The notes: generated by a model not told the origin, from the sequence alone. Positions 1 through 13,424 are shown, counted from the first letter of the stretch. The stretch is 64,000 nucleotides of DNA from Henckelia pumila (GCF_033568475.1 NW_027331831.1:6324001-6388000); one strand, 5' to 3'. A program made the numbers and translations.

Positions 1-429
1 TCTCAATGTTCTTGACAACAATTCAACAACCAACTACACATTTTTTAACGTCTTTGTGCAAAAACTCTCACTCAAATATTCTATGTAACACATCTCTCTT
101 TCGTGTGAGAGTGAGCTCTCTTAAAATGATGCATTATTCAACATTTGAACATGGAAAAGTGTTCTACAAACTTGAATTGGTGTGGATGATTTAACTTTGA
201 AAACTAATCTCTCTTCTTGTTCCTCACACATCACTTTGTTGGGCTTGCTCTCATTTTAGCTTGTTTTTCTTTTATAATATGCCCATGCTTTTAATCCCAT
301 TTAAAAGCTTGTAAATGATCTTCAAAGTATTGTATTTATGACCTCCAAGAATGATATGAACGCTGGATTCAAGAATATGACCGTTTGAAAATTATCTGTA
401 CGATTTTTGGAATTAAAATGGTAATATTT

Positions 430-1013
430 TGTTGGAAATGTGTTTTAAATTAAAATGTTGAATGAAAACCATGGTTCATGAATGTGAGAGTGTCCTTTGA
501 CTCTCCATATTTTTGAGTTAATTTGAGACCTTTGGCTATTCACATTCTTGAGTTAATTCCAAGATTAATTGAGTTAATTAATCTTGCATGACTCTTGATG
601 TGTCTTTTGGAGCCTATAAATAGTGTGTTCATTTCCTCATGAATCCACACACACACAAAAATATTCAAGATCTCGCTCAATTATTCTCTTTCATTTCATA
701 TTGTGAGCTTCTCATTTGGCCTCCGTTAAGTTTTGGTGATAAAGTGAAGGTACGATTCGAGTTCGTCAGAGTAGTGAATTTGTGCTTAGTTTGCTATTGG
801 TTCAATCATTGTATCCTGGAAAACAGACGTCTGTACGTGTTGATACTCAAGCATCTTGTGGAGGCGATGAATTTGTTTTAAGAAAACTGTACTTAGCTAC
901 AGGCCTCGGTTTGCTTTACAGTTTTCTTACTATTCTTGTTCGTTTTATTGTTTACTCTTGTTGTATTCTTTCAAATATATTCACGTTTTTCGAGTTTAAC
1001 ATCTTGGATAGCA
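430..1013 (+). mobile_element. Solo LTR, probably Ty1/copia type
   Basis: A 584-bp segment starts TGTTGG and ends AGCA, and the same 5-bp word TATTT lies immediately outside each end (425-429 and 1014-1018), as expected for an LTR target-site duplication. A good TATA box (TATAAATAG) lies at 615-623, fitting a U3/R boundary. No primer-binding site, coding domain or second LTR is present nearby, so this is best read as a solo LTR left by LTR-LTR recombination. The copia assignment rests only on LTR size and the TGTTGG start. The duplication is AT-rich, so chance cannot be excluded. Confidence 0.55.
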
Positions 1014-3618
1014 TATTTGAGTTGTTGGCAATTTTTTGAAGTTGAGTTGATTTTACTGTTTATTGGACTGGTTTGACCGATCTGGTGGTTTGGTCCAATT
1101 TGATCCGATCCATTCACTTGATTATAGATCTTGATTCACCGATTTATGAGAAAAAAGTAATGAACATAAAAGTTATAGCCATTTATCTTGGTTTTTCAAA
1201 TAATCAAGAATTACTCGATTTCGAGTTCGTACAAGAGAGATATGCTCTAAATACAAGACTGTATACAAACTTGAACTCTTTCTTCATCCTATGCAGAACC
1301 ATAAACTTCATCGCGATTTATCAGCTTCTTAAGCTCCGATTCAGACTTCTACTTGTGAAGAAGCTTTGTAGATCTTCTCTTAGCTTCGAAACTCATACTG
1401 AATCGTTTCATTTGGATAACTGAGCTGGAAGATATAGCAAAAATACCAGAGCATGTATTTTTGATCTAGTTGTTGTATCAATTGAATTCATCTTGATATT
1501 TCGACAACCATTTTGCCTAGATAACATCCGAACTAACTGATCTGATCTGAAATATGACTTGTAGATATTTGAGTTGGGTTTTCAAACGTTTTGACCTCTG
1601 GTCATTTGAATCATCGAGCTATGAGATATGTTCAAAATAATAAACTGTGCCAAAATTCTAACTTGACTAAATTTGAGTTTCAGCTTCTCAAACTTCTAAT
1701 TTTTGATCTACCAACTACACACTTGAATATGTTAGTGTTTGGAAGAACTTCTACAAAGCGCTTCTCAGATTTTCTTTCACAATATTTCACCAAACACTAC
1801 TTAAGTATGTTAGAAATACAGTAACAAATTTTGTTATCATCAAAATCAATATTTCTTGTACTTCCAAACCCAACAGTATGTTATCAATTTGTACATTTTA
1901 GTTTTATGACAAATCAAGTGATTAAAAAAAGACGCAAAAAAATTACGTTTTGAGTAAAGTAAATTAAGTAATTGTATCGTTTAATAATCGAAAAACATTT
2001 TAAAAATCATTTAATATAAAAAATTATCATATTTCAAAAAAATAAATAATATAAAAATTAACGTGTGTATAAGGTGCACGTGTAATATATATATATATAT
2101 ATATATATATTACTTACTATATTATTAAAAAGATCGACCAATTAGTAATCCAATTAAAATTGATTTTGTGAATTTAAATTCAAAATATCTAAAATATTCT
2201 TCAAAAAAAAAAATTTATGTCTCTATTTAAACTTTACGTGTCCATGATTTTTTCCGTTTTACATTACTCGATTTTAAATTTAAATATGTTAGAAATAAAA
2301 ATATAAAACAACAACAATAAAGATTAATGTTTTACAATATACAAAATGCGTATACAAACACGACTAGTATTATATAAGCACAAGCACTTACATTAACTAA
2401 TTTGGTATGTCACTATAACATCAACATTAAATTATATATCTAACCTAGCTATAAAAATAGTCGTTCATTTATACAGCTAAATTAAATTTAATTAAATAAT
2501 GAGTAAATATATTGAAATCAAAATTACACTATATTCAGTATTCATTATCTCTCAATTATATGATATCTCCAATTTAAAACTTATAAGAAAATGTTTATCA
2601 ACTTCTTACCACTATATATATTTTTTTGTTCCTTATTTTCGATAATTTGCTTTATTTTATTCGGTTTTTATTTATATTATACATTATGCATATATCGCAG
2701 TACCTCAATCAATATATAATGATGATGAATTGATGATGATGGTAATAATTGAATGGAAGGAGTTCAATGCCGTGAGGCAAAGGGTAATTGCGTGTCCATG
2801 GTGGCTTACACTCCTCTAGATATTAATTCCTTGTCAAACATGATTTTTTTTTTTTTATCAATTTCCGCCAAGTTAGGTATGTATTTATTATCCTTTAAAA
2901 AAAAAGGGTATGCATTTATATTTTTTATCGGAACAAATTAATTTAATAATTCTCGTTTGGTATCGAAAGTCAGACCAAAAAGTACTTTTTTTAAAAAAAA
3001 CGTATTTTTTTGGCTAATAAGGTGTTTGGATGACCAAATAAGTGCTTAAAAAAATCACTTTTTAAGTCAAAAAGTTTTTTCAAAAACAAAAAATTATAGC
3101 TTAAAAAAACACTTATTTTAAAAAATCACTACAAAATCCAAACGGACTATATTTGTCGAAGGGATTGAGCGAGGACACCACAAAAAACCCAAAAAATAAA
3201 TATAAACAAATAAAAGAGGTCACGTGACAAAATCAAATGGATGTTGGAAGAAATTCGAATTATAGCCAAAGTTGAAATAATAGTCACATTCTAGATGTTA
3301 GTAGTAAATGTTTAGTCATGATACCTCATTAAAGTGTGATTTTTAGAAGAAAAAGAGGATTTGTTATAAACATTAAAAATATGATTTGTTTGAAAGATAT
3401 TTTTGTATGATTTTATTAGAGACGAGACTCATTCATTTCTAGTATGTGTGGTGCCTTGTCTATTAAAATGTCAAACATTTTCGCTTGTGTATAAAAAGTT
3501 CTATGATCGTAGTAGATGACTTATATTTTAAATATCGATGCGGATGAGACGGAGAAAAAAAATGTAGGACTCTTGGAACCGTATACATAGATGCATGTTA
3601 GATAGTGTTTTCACATGT
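1014..3618. other. AT-rich intergenic DNA, no gene supported
   Basis: Open frames here are short and lack recognisable domains or splice context. A (TA)n tract lies near 2082-2110. A segment around 2950-3140 with reversed AAGTGCTT/AAGCACTT-like words looks like a decayed hAT-type MITE, but I cannot define its ends. Confidence 0.5.
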
Positions 3619-3795
3619 TGTCACAAGAGTTTTTATGAGACCGTCTCGCTAATTAATTTTGTTGGACGAATGTCCTATCCGACTTAAATCGACTCATGAA
3701 AAAAGTATTACATTTTATATTAAAAATATTACTTTTCAAGACAAATATGAATAATTTAAGTCAATTCATCTGAACGTATTCCTCACATGATGTGT
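3619..3795. repeat. Dispersed repeat, copy 1 (GAGACNGTCTC family)
   Basis: This stretch shares an ordered set of words with 9785-9932 and more weakly with 39455-39590: TTTTATGAGAC, a block about TTAATTTTGTT plus GAC, then an ATATTA-rich block ending in CATTATAAA-like sequence. It contains the partial dyad GAGACCGTCTC. It looks like one dispersed non-coding repeat family with decayed copies. I cannot assign a class. Confidence 0.45.
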
Positions 3796-3923
3796 ATGAC
3801 TAAATTAAATCCAAACCAATTATTGCATTACAAACCTTGAGAAAAAAAAAACTCACAATGAAATAACTTCTGATATTAATCATTCAAACCCCTGCATATA
3901 ATTTGTTTATAAAATCCCCATCT

Positions 3924-6476
3924 TTATTTTTTCGAGGTCAAAATACGAATATGTGGATCCACGGGAACACCTTGTTCTTCGTATCTTGGATCGTACAATG
4001 AGAACCTGAAAAAAAAAAACAATTTTTTGTTGTATGATATGGTGATTCATTTTGTTATTTAAATTGTAAGAGTTCTCGTTTTCCATGCTATAAACAAATA
4101 ATAAAGAATATATTAAAATTTCCAAAAACCCAACAAAATTGGATACTAGTAGACCAACTTAATTATAACATATATCCCATACCATTTCCTTTTTAAGAGT
4201 TAATTTCTGGAATGAACATGTAATCAATGTGGTGTCAATGCACTCCACTTTCTTCTTATTTTTTTCCGTAACAAGTGTTTTGTTCATGATTATGATGAAA
4301 CTCGCTACCGCAAACCACGTTAGTCATATAAATCATTCATGAGGATAAACTATATGTGCATACTCATTCGATAAAGTGTTGATATGAAGATCAACTTATG
4401 ACCATTAATGATAAAACCCTCTGTAGTTGGAAATTGCAGAATGTAGTGTTTGGTGATTAAGTTTTCATTTATTTTTAATGTTCGGCATGATTACATTTGG
4501 TATATAGGTGCGCGGTGATTAAAAATAAAGACTCTCATTTTCCTTCGTTAATTATGATTAGAAACGGATTAACGAGTAAAATATTACCGTCATTAAGTAC
4601 AATTTTTGGTGGTGTTTGTTATTTACGGCCATACAAATTATTATTAGCGCCTTTCAATCAGGCACAAAAATAAATTCTAGAGCTATTCGCACGTAGACAA
4701 TTTTAGTCAAACAAGAACATCATTAATTTACCAAAAGCACACCAAAAGACATAAAGGAATTTTTTTAAAAAAAAATATTTCGTCAATAAAATATATGAAA
4801 TTAATTTTTTTATTATAATTTTCATATTTTTTCGCATCTTAGAATAATGAGTTTACCTTTGGGTAGAAGCGTGAAACCTAGTAGAGCTTTGTCCACCATT
4901 GCCCCATATCAACGAGCTCAAACTTCCAATGTGACGAGGGGAATTACCATCTTCCCAACTTATTTTCCTCTACAAAAAATTAAAAAAATAAAGTAATAAT
5001 AATAAATAAATAAATAAAATAAAAACTAATTAATTGGAAAATTTTAATTAACAGCGAAAAAATATATATAAAAATATAGCAAACCTTCCCTCTTGGAATT
5101 TGGTTTAAGTTGCTGCTACTTGGCACGTTCATTAATGAACTTGGATCCCCTTGCTGAATTCCCATAGAGCTGAAATAACACTAACATTTTGATAAATATC
5201 CATTAATGCACGTAGGCTATTTTATATGGGGTCAAATATTGTAAAAATCCATCAATAAGTTTTCTAGATACTGTTTTACATCTCTAATTAGTCAAAATTT
5301 GATATTATTACTCATACAACGCTAATATTGTCGATCTGTCCAGCCAAAATCCAAAAATCCGACGAAAATTGAATTAAATGTGAACAAACAGTCAAACCAT
5401 ACCGAGACTAACTAAATTTTAATGAGTTAAAATCATAATATTTTACATCTACGTCTTTGTTTAATTTTTTTCCTCACTCATGAGCAAAGTTACCGAAATT
5501 AAGGGGATTTTTTAATAATTGAATTAGCAGGCGTCGTGAAATAATCTCCATCCGTGTTCATGACTTTATGTGATGACGAGTACTCATTAAAAAACTCTTC
5601 AAATGGTATGATCTGTCGCATGAACGCAAGCAAAGCGATCAACTAGTCGAGATGGCCGGAAAATTCTATGATCTATCGGGTGTAATCGTTGAGTAAAAAC
5701 CACATAAATGTTATACTGAATGAAGATCACCCGTTATAGCATAGAATTTCATGTCGAGATGTTAATTAAAGATTTGTTTATCTTTAAATTAACAAAGTCG
5801 AACTCGGTTTGACTTTGAAGCATCCATATATCCAAATTATAACGGTATGCTTACCGAGAGTCCGAGACTAATGAGGCGCAACGACGGTGTTCCAGCTTGA
5901 GGCAACGCAAGATTTGATGGTTCAATTCGAGTTATACTTAATTGTTTCTGTCCATCTACACAATTATTTCACATTGTTCTTGATTCAATCAATTAGAAAA
6001 GTGGAAAAATTACAGTTTTGGTCGTGTAAATCACATGTTTTTCATTTTTATCATGTTAGATATTGGTCGGTTTACAGTTTTAATCAACTAAATTATTTTA
6101 ATTTTTTTTTCAATTTTAGTCGTTTCTACATCCGTCACCATATTCAGTGACACAACATTTATCAAGTGCTATATCAACTTTTCTGACGAAAATTGACTAA
6201 AACCGAAAAAAATGTAATTTGTGAACTGAGACCATAAATTAATTAATCGACAACATAATAAAAAAAATAATTAAAAAAACGAGTGGCATTGCCAAAAATA
6301 ATTTAGCCAAAACCATGAAAATGACAGAAACTAATTATAATTGACAAGGCTCATAAGAATTATATATTTATGGATTAAGATTAAACATAAAATTGTAACC
6401 TCATTGAATTGGTGGTATCACCAGTTGGGAAGACTTGAGGCGATGGGGACCTTTTGCGTGATTCCTGCGGCTCCAT
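3924..6476 (-). CDS. Spliced gene of unknown family (copy B of a tandem pair)
   Basis: I do not recognise the family. Exons were deduced from splice signals and from matching phases in the neighbouring paralogue (8394-12097): 6476-6422 (ATG, starts MEPQESRKRS), 5895-5855 (41 nt), 5169-5085, 4969-4857 and 4005-3924 (TAA). The last four join in one frame (107 codons including stop). The C-terminal exon encodes a motif like YDPRYEEQGVPVDPHIR, matching YDNKYEEIGLPMDPHIR in the paralogue. The preceding exon starts RK in this copy and RR in the other, and the 41-nt exon has equal length and phase in both. The first exon ends in phase 1 whereas the next needs phase 0, so an exon equivalent to the paralogue's second exon is lost or unseen. 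The gene may therefore be broken or use another 5' structure. No signal peptide or membrane segment is visible. Confidence 0.5.
6003..6245. repeat. Probable MITE in the first intron of copy B
   Basis: The left part reads TTACAGTTTTGGTCGTG and the right part returns a reverse-complement-like GACCATAAAT, with AT-rich stem sequence between. This resembles the 'gene-sized nothing' MITEs seen elsewhere in the window. The ends are not sharply defined. It lies where the missing second exon of copy B would be expected. Confidence 0.35.
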
Positions 6477-8393
6477 GTGTCACTGAGAAATTAAATGAAA
6501 ACACAAGGCAGAATTTTTTTTTAGAATGTATTTAAATAATTTCATACAAACTGTTTAAATGCATACACATATGAAATTTTAAATCCGATCATTCGAAAAT
6601 CTTAATTTGCGCCGTGAAAATCAAGCGAACTACCATCGATAACAACTCATTGGTACGTGTCATGACATGACGTTAGTTCAAAAATTTATCCAATACGCAA
6701 TGAATATGAACAAAGTAATATTAAATGAATACCTAAAACATATGATCAGAGTAAGAATTCAAATAATTTTGTATAAACATATGTGCAGCTTAAGTAGGCG
6801 ATAAAGAATAGACTGTTAACATTTTTTTTAAAAAAAAAATCTAGAATTTTAAATATGTGATCCACACGTTTATTAAGAATCTAAGCTAAAATATTAAAAT
6901 ACTTAATGCGAGATTTGCCTGATTTGTTTTGTTTCTAAAATGCATACATGGTAAGTAAGATTTTTAACCAAAATAAGAAACAAGAATGAAAAACAAAACT
7001 TAAAGTTGTCACTACTGATAAATCACTTTTTTGTTGGTTTTTAAAAAAACACAAACACCTTTAAAAAAACACACACAAATACACACGAAATATCATTTTG
7101 TTTACGAAGAGAATTCTAATAATTGTTACGCATGGCGAGTTTTCAACTTTAAAAAAATAGTGAATACTTTTACTTAAAAATAATAGTAATCAGTTTTTTC
7201 GTGTTTTTTAACTTCAAATTATGCTGTTGCTCCATTTAAATGAAACCTAGAAAGTTGATTTTTGGATGATTCTGATTCTTTAAAAGTAATTATGGTATTT
7301 TGATAAATAAATAATGAATTTTTTTCTAACACTCTTACCCCCAATATTTTGTAAAATACAAAATTACCCTTTACACTTATTTATATTTCCCAATACATAA
7401 CCAAACGTGGTCTCCAATAAGGGTATTTTTTAAAAAAATATATAGTACTTTTATTTTTAGTTATAGTCGGATATTGTTACAATTGAGTCTTGAACGTATT
7501 CGAGACCTCAAACTTGATATTTTGGTTTCCGATGAGCTATATATAAGTCATCGGCTAAGCATATAGTATTAGAATCACTTTTTTTATCAAACATTTTACA
7601 TACCTTAAAAAAATTTCAGGTTTTCATTTTTATTTTCAATCACTACACAAGTGCACATTTTTGATTTGTTTTCCCACTTCTTCACAATCAATATATTTAA
7701 TAACTTCTTTAAAAATATAAAATATTTTATAAATATTCCCTTAATTTTGTAAAACCTCATATAGCCTAAGTAGGAGATATGTAAATGACATATTTATGGA
7801 GCTATTAGAGGCAAATTCGATTCGACTTACGTACCATTGCTAGACTCGATCGGGATTAGACTTTCATCTACAAATGGGTAGATTTCAACCTAGCATATGT
7901 GTAATACTCCAATGATAGATCTAATGTCTCATGATTTTCCACGTCAATAATATATAAATAATTATGCCTATGTGTAAAAATACGAACCGTTGAAGCATGA
8001 TTTGTGTATTACCCATATACTAGGATCTTATCTATCAAATGTATTGTTCTAATTGAATTAATTCGAGCGTTTACAATCCCTACTTATGATATTATACAAG
8101 ATATTTTTTTTACGAATAATAAGTTGATGAATGATGTATAATATATCAACAATAAATTCACGTATATCATTAATGGATAACAAAATGATTTTTAACGCTA
8201 ATACTTTGAAACAATAAATGAAAATATCCAAATGATAAATTAATATTACACGAAAAAAAAAAAAAGAAAACGAAAAAGTCAAAAATGTATTTAACATTCA
8301 AATATTGTATAAACTAATATTTTTTCCGATGAGTAGTTTGTATAAATAAGGGTAAATTATTAAAGCTCCGATCCCATAAATCCGTTTGAAGAA
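6477..8393. other. Intergenic between paralogues, no gene seen
   Basis: AT-rich DNA with long A and T runs. It holds the putative upstream/5' UTR region of copy B and the 3' flank of copy A. I found no open frame with domain or splice support. Confidence 0.5.
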
Positions 8394-9635
8394 CTACGTA
8401 TTTGATGCTGATCCTCGCACATGATTACCTGAAAACATTGGCAATTAACATAAAATTAATTATAACTAATTTAAATGATTGATTTTATTTCGTGCATGAA
8501 TTCGACATATTTATCATATATATATATATATAGAGAGTTTTTTTTCAAGTGCCCACCTATCATGCGCACTACCATGCCCACCAATGATGTTGCACTATTC
8601 TATTGGATGTGATAAAGATGTGATCCAATAGAATAGTGTCACATCATTGGTGGACATGGTAGTGAGAATGATAGGTGGGCACTTAAAAGAAACTCTATAT
8701 ATATATATATTTGTTATTTATCATAATGGCACCTTAATTACATGTTTATATCGTCTACGTGCTTAAAGATAATGTAGGATCGATAGATTATATATATGCT
8801 AATCAGAAATATAATATGTATGCATACATCGTGTGAATCAGATACCAGACCGTGCACACTCCTAGTACTTATATATCAACGAAAATTTATATATTACCAT
8901 TTGCATTGTTTGCAAGAAAAGCTCGGATATGTGGATCCATAGGAAGACCAATTTCTTCATACTTGTTATCATAAATTGTGTACCTGATAAAAATACATTT
9001 TCGATCCACGAATTAATTTGTAATGAAAATCAACATATTATTTATTAGAAAAACAATAATAATAAATGAGATTGTTTATATTTTGCAATTGTATATATAT
9101 AATATTCACCTTTCACCAGAAGTATCGCATGCGATGAAGTTTTCTCCTTGAAAGTTAATATTGCCTTGGGAAATCATTCTCCTCTACAAGAAATTGTTTT
9201 AGTTAAGAGAAATCCAAATTATTCCAAAAATAAAAACTCTAACAATTGTTTGTTCATATTATAAGTGAGAAAAAGAGAAATTCTTATGTTATAATTAATA
9301 TTTTGAGATTAATATATATATATATATATATAATGTTATTTTTATCGATATACAATACATAATTGTAAATCATTCACCGGATCGCTTGAATTATCATGTG
9401 ATATTCGAGTAGAGTAGTACTGCAACTGATCATGTCATCTAATATTCCGGTTTATATATGTGTATATATATACCTTTTTTCGCGCTGCACCTTGAGCCGA
9501 GCTCTCGCCGACCACGTACGTGTTGGAGCCGCCACCAGCCGAAACATTGTTTGCATTTGGAATGCCTTCAAATCGCATCACTCTAAAATACGTATAATAA
9601 GTACTGGTTTAATTGCATCTATTTTTTTCAAACAA

Positions 9636-9678
<43 letters not shown>

Positions 9679-9927
9679 TACAATTTAAACATGGCTTTTA
9701 GAGTTACTAAGGTTGTTATATATTGGTAATTAAACATATTATTAAACATGAATGTATTATGTATCTAACAATTTACTGAACACACAATTTTTATGAGACG
9801 ATTTCACAGGTTAATTTTGTTAGACAGATCTTCAAACGTGCCCGACTCGTAAAAATGTACGTATTAATTTCTACGTCAAAATATTATGTTTCATTATAAA
9901 TATTGGTCAGATCGACCAATCTCATAG

Positions 9928-9963
<36 letters not shown>

Positions 9964-10108
9964 AGAGTTCTTTTATTGTGCCTAACACTATATGCCCACT
10001 TCATGCCCACCATTTACAATAGATGAGTTGACAGATACAATAGATGAGTTGACTTGTACATGGTGGGTATGAAGTGGACATATAGTGTTGGACACCATAA
10101 AAGAACTC

Positions 10109-10150
<42 letters not shown>

Positions 10151-12097
10151 TCCGTGAGACAAGAGACCTACTATTTACTAAGGTTGTCCTTTGTTGGAAG
10201 TATTTCAAATCCATGAATTTCAAATATACTTTTGTTGTTTAGTAAAATACCACCATAAACATCGAATCCGCTTCTTTTATGTTTATATAGTATCTCATGA
10301 TAATTATGATGGATTTTACGTTCATCCATGATAAAGTGGTCATTTGTAATCCATTTTAATCCATCTAACTAATATGTAAATAATCAATTTATGAATTTAA
10401 GATTGGAAAAATGAGTTTTTTAGTCCAGTAACTTTACTCCCTTTGGTTTTTGGTCCATTAACTTTTCGATGTGGGTTTTGGTACAATAACTTTGCATTTT
10501 CAGTGTTTTTTGGTCCAACTGCATACGTGTCAACTTCTGATTGGTTCAAAATGATGATGTGGACCAATCAGAAGTTGACACGTATGCAGTTGGACCAAAA
10601 AACACTGAAAATGCAAAGTTAGTGTACCAAAACCCACATCGAAAAAGTTAATGGACCAAAACCAAAACATGAACAAGTTAATTGACCAAAAAATTTATTT
10701 TCTTTTTAAGATTTGTCCATGTTTCATTGTTAACACTAAAATTGTAATCGAAATCCATTGATTTGAAATACTTTCATCCAAACGCATGCAAACTAAAATT
10801 TTCAAAAATATAGGAGTAAGCATTACCTTGGTGACAATGGATTGCCTCGCAGGTTTCCAATTAGTGCCTGCAATACTCAAACGCTTCCATTATGTCAAAC
10901 TCAGAGTAAAATGCATTATTTGCCATATGAGATATAGAGTAGTCGGTTTCTTTATCTGATCCATGTGCATGTGATGTATATGTGCTCAAGCCAGGAAAAT
11001 ATCCGTTTTCAACTTACAACACGAGCAGATATTATTAGATATATCTGAATAGCTAGATGCAATGGATTTAACTAGTAGATTTGAAATCTTTTCATTCAAA
11101 TTCATCGAGTATGACACATACGTACGCACGTACCCGATTCCTCGGAGACGGGTATTGCTGCTGAAATCCAAGAGAGTAGAATGGTTCAGGTAAAATGTAT
11201 CCCGATCTCGCGAAATTCTGGTAGTTTACAGCATTATTCGTGACTTCATGCAGCAACATAGTGTTGGAGTACGACGCCGCAACATTATAAGTTGCTGCTG
11301 CATGGTCCCTGTAATTAAATTAGGCATGCATGAATCTACTGTAAGTACTGGCACATGGATTCACATAATTGTATGTAAACAATTACATGACACACTAAAA
11401 TTACAAAATCATTACTCTTATATTGTAATAAACACGGAAAAATATACACTCACAGACGTTGTTGTTGATGTGGTTGTGGTGGCGGAACATTTCGCTGTGA
11501 AATTCCATGCAAGTAGACTGAATACAGATCTTCAGTGGTTCTTCCCACATATGCTAATGACTCTCCCTACTCACATATAATCACATTCATACATTATTTA
11601 TGGTAGCGTATCCTGTTGGACGTGTTGCGTGCTTATACATGCGATTCATTTTTTTTTAGGAAAAATTGCAATTTTGGTTTTGTATGTTTGTCACTTTGCG
11701 ATTTCGGTCCTCTATGTTTTCATATTTCAGTTTTAGTCCTGCATGTTTTGATTTTTGGCGATTTTCGTCATTTTTTTTCGAAAATGCTTACGTGTCAATG
11801 TACATGTAATCTCTACATCAGCATTGCATCGGTGCCACATCAGCGCCACATCAGAAAAAAGATTAAAATTGCCAAAAAATAAAGATAGCGGACTAAAACT
11901 GAAATATGAAAATATAGAGGACCGAAATCGCAAATTGGCAAACATACCGGACCAAAAAACAATTTTCTCTTTATTTTATATAACAAAATTAATTTTCAAT
12001 TAAAATTGCCAAATAAAATAAATTAATTGGGTATACGTACCTCTGTATGCGAAGTTGGTGATGATTTTTCTTGCGACTCTGCTGCCCCTCCCTCCAT
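8394..12097 (-). CDS. Spliced gene of unknown family (copy A of a tandem pair)
   Basis: I do not recognise the family. Seven exons give a continuous frame of about 570 nt (~189 aa): 12097-12037 (ATG, MEGGAAESQEK), ~11297-11134, 10867-10827 (41 nt), 9582-9474, 9183-9110, 8983-8898 and 8428-8394 (TAG). All junctions after exon 2 show GT-AG signals and agreeing phases. The exon 1/2 junction is the uncertain one: an alternative donor at 12041 and acceptor at 11308 do not agree in phase. Visible features are an Asn/Tyr/Gln-rich second exon, a Gly/Ser stretch followed by RKKRR at the exon 4/5 junction (a basic patch, possibly nuclear), and the C-terminal YDNKYEEIGLPMDPHIR motif shared with copy B. 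A non-coding exon upstream (near 13425-13610) ends at a GT donor, suggesting an intron in the 5' UTR. Intron 1 holds a MITE (11661-11967); two (TA)n-borne palindromic MITEs also lie in introns. Confidence 0.6.
8532..8696. repeat. Palindromic MITE in a TA microsatellite (copy 1)
   Basis: Nearly perfect inverted repeat: the left arm with GTGCCCACCTATCAT is mirrored by ATGATAGGTGGGCAC on the right, meeting at a short loop near 8612. Both ends abut TATATA tracts, and the outer ends (AGAGAGTTTT / AAACTCT) match those of 9963-10110. It lies in the last intron of copy A. MITEs embedded in (TA)n tracts are known in rice as Micron; this is a structural analogy, not a proven relationship. Confidence 0.8.
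9785..9932. repeat. Dispersed repeat, copy 2 (same family as 3619-3795)
   Basis: Shares TTTTTATGAGACGAT, TTAATTTTGTTAGAC and the CATTATAAATATTGGTC block with the copy near 3.6 kb, in the same order and orientation. Non-coding, in an intron of copy A. Confidence 0.5.
9963..10110. repeat. Palindromic MITE in a TA microsatellite (copy 2)
   Basis: The ends TAGAGTTCTTTTAT and ATAAAAGAACTCTA are inverted copies, with further pairing of CACTATATG/CATATAGTG and CATGCCCACCAT/ATGGTGGGTATG. Long (TA)n tracts flank both sides (about 9931-9962 and 10111-10148). An internal direct repeat of CAATAGATGAGTTGAC lies at the centre. It shares its termini with 8532-8696, so both belong to one family. Confidence 0.8.
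10415..10693. repeat. Fold-back MITE
   Basis: Two arms of roughly 130 bp are almost perfect reverse complements: the left carries CAACTGCATACGTGTCAACT and the right its mirror, with a short loop near 10550. The termini are TTTTTTAGTCCAGTAACTT and AAGTTAATTGACCAAAAAA. It sits in an intron of copy A. It is non-coding and could form a long RNA hairpin if transcribed. Confidence 0.85.
11661..11967. repeat. MITE family M1, copy 1
   Basis: About 300 bp with inverted ends (AATTTTGGTTTTGTATGTTTG at left; the right side carries its degenerate mirror), and near-identical over most of its length to 28223-28545, including the shared words TTTTAGTCCTGCATGTT and GATAGCGGACTAAAACTGAA. It lies in the first intron of copy A. 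Confidence 0.8.
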
Positions 12098-13424
12098 TGA
12101 TCTCTTTAAAGGAAAGATGTGAAAATAAAGCGACTCCTTAGATTTTAAAAGCCAAAATTGTTTTTTTTTTCCAACTCATTTGTTTAAATTTAAGTTTTGG
12201 TCTATCGACATTTCGATTACTTATCTTACAGTTTACGTACATCGAAAAATGTAAGAGATAAAAAAAATTGTTGAGTTGTTAGTTGTCATGTATATCAACA
12301 ATTAGACCAAAATGGTCGAAATTTAGAAATTAGTGTGCCAAAACCATGTTTTAAGTACAACTTAATGAATCAATACCCAAATTTTACAAGTTAGTGTATT
12401 TTCCAATTTGTAAGCACATCCGAAATTTCAAATAATTTTACATTCCCAATTTTTACAAAGTCGTATCATGCTTTATTATAATTAATTTTTCTGTTTTTAA
12501 TTTGCATGGGTTGGAATATGCATGGGAGATTTGCACCACTTCAACATATATTATAAAAGGTGGTGCATGGCACTAATTATTCATGCAGTGAATGTAAACA
12601 ATCAACCAAGATTTCTTACGTGAAAAAACCGACATAAATAAATTGGGATTAATTATTTTAAAATATCCTTGAAACATTTTATGTACAAATAACCATATTA
12701 ATTTTTATCTTGTCTTAAAATCCTACCAATAAAAAAAAATCCAGGATATCTAGCAGAATGTACGATTTTCGTTGCGTACACATTCGGATACGAACTGGGT
12801 TACACATTATTTTTTAAGTTACAAAATTGTCCATTAATGAAAAGATATTTCCATGTATGCGGGATAATTTTGTAATTTAAAAGAAAACTTGTAGTCGTAT
12901 GTACAACTAATTGTGTTAATTTGATGCATTTTTTTAGCAGTATCACGTCAGTTCAAGCAAAATAAATCAGATTTTATAAAGCAACAGTACATTCACTGAA
13001 TTCCATTTCTTAATTGCCCATTCATAAAAAGCTATCTTTGCTATTAATAGATCTTTTAGTATCGTATTCAATAAATTCAATAATTTAACCATTTTACATT
13101 AATTAATAAAAAAATTATTCTTTTACAAATTTGTTCATTTTCAATCATTTTAATCAATATTCAAAATTTTATCGCTACCCTCCAGCATACTCAAAAAAAT
13201 TATTTCAATAAAAAAACATAACGTTTCAATCTATCAGTGTGGTTCTTCAGATATATATCATCACTTCATACATATATAAGTGAATTAATGATGATCGGAT
13301 GAAGGGGCGTACGATTTAATTTTGAAAAGAGAAATTAAACTATACTTTCTAATTTTTCAGCATATAATTAATTAAATTAACATATATCAATCATACATAA
13401 ACAAATCAAGAAAAATTTCAATAC

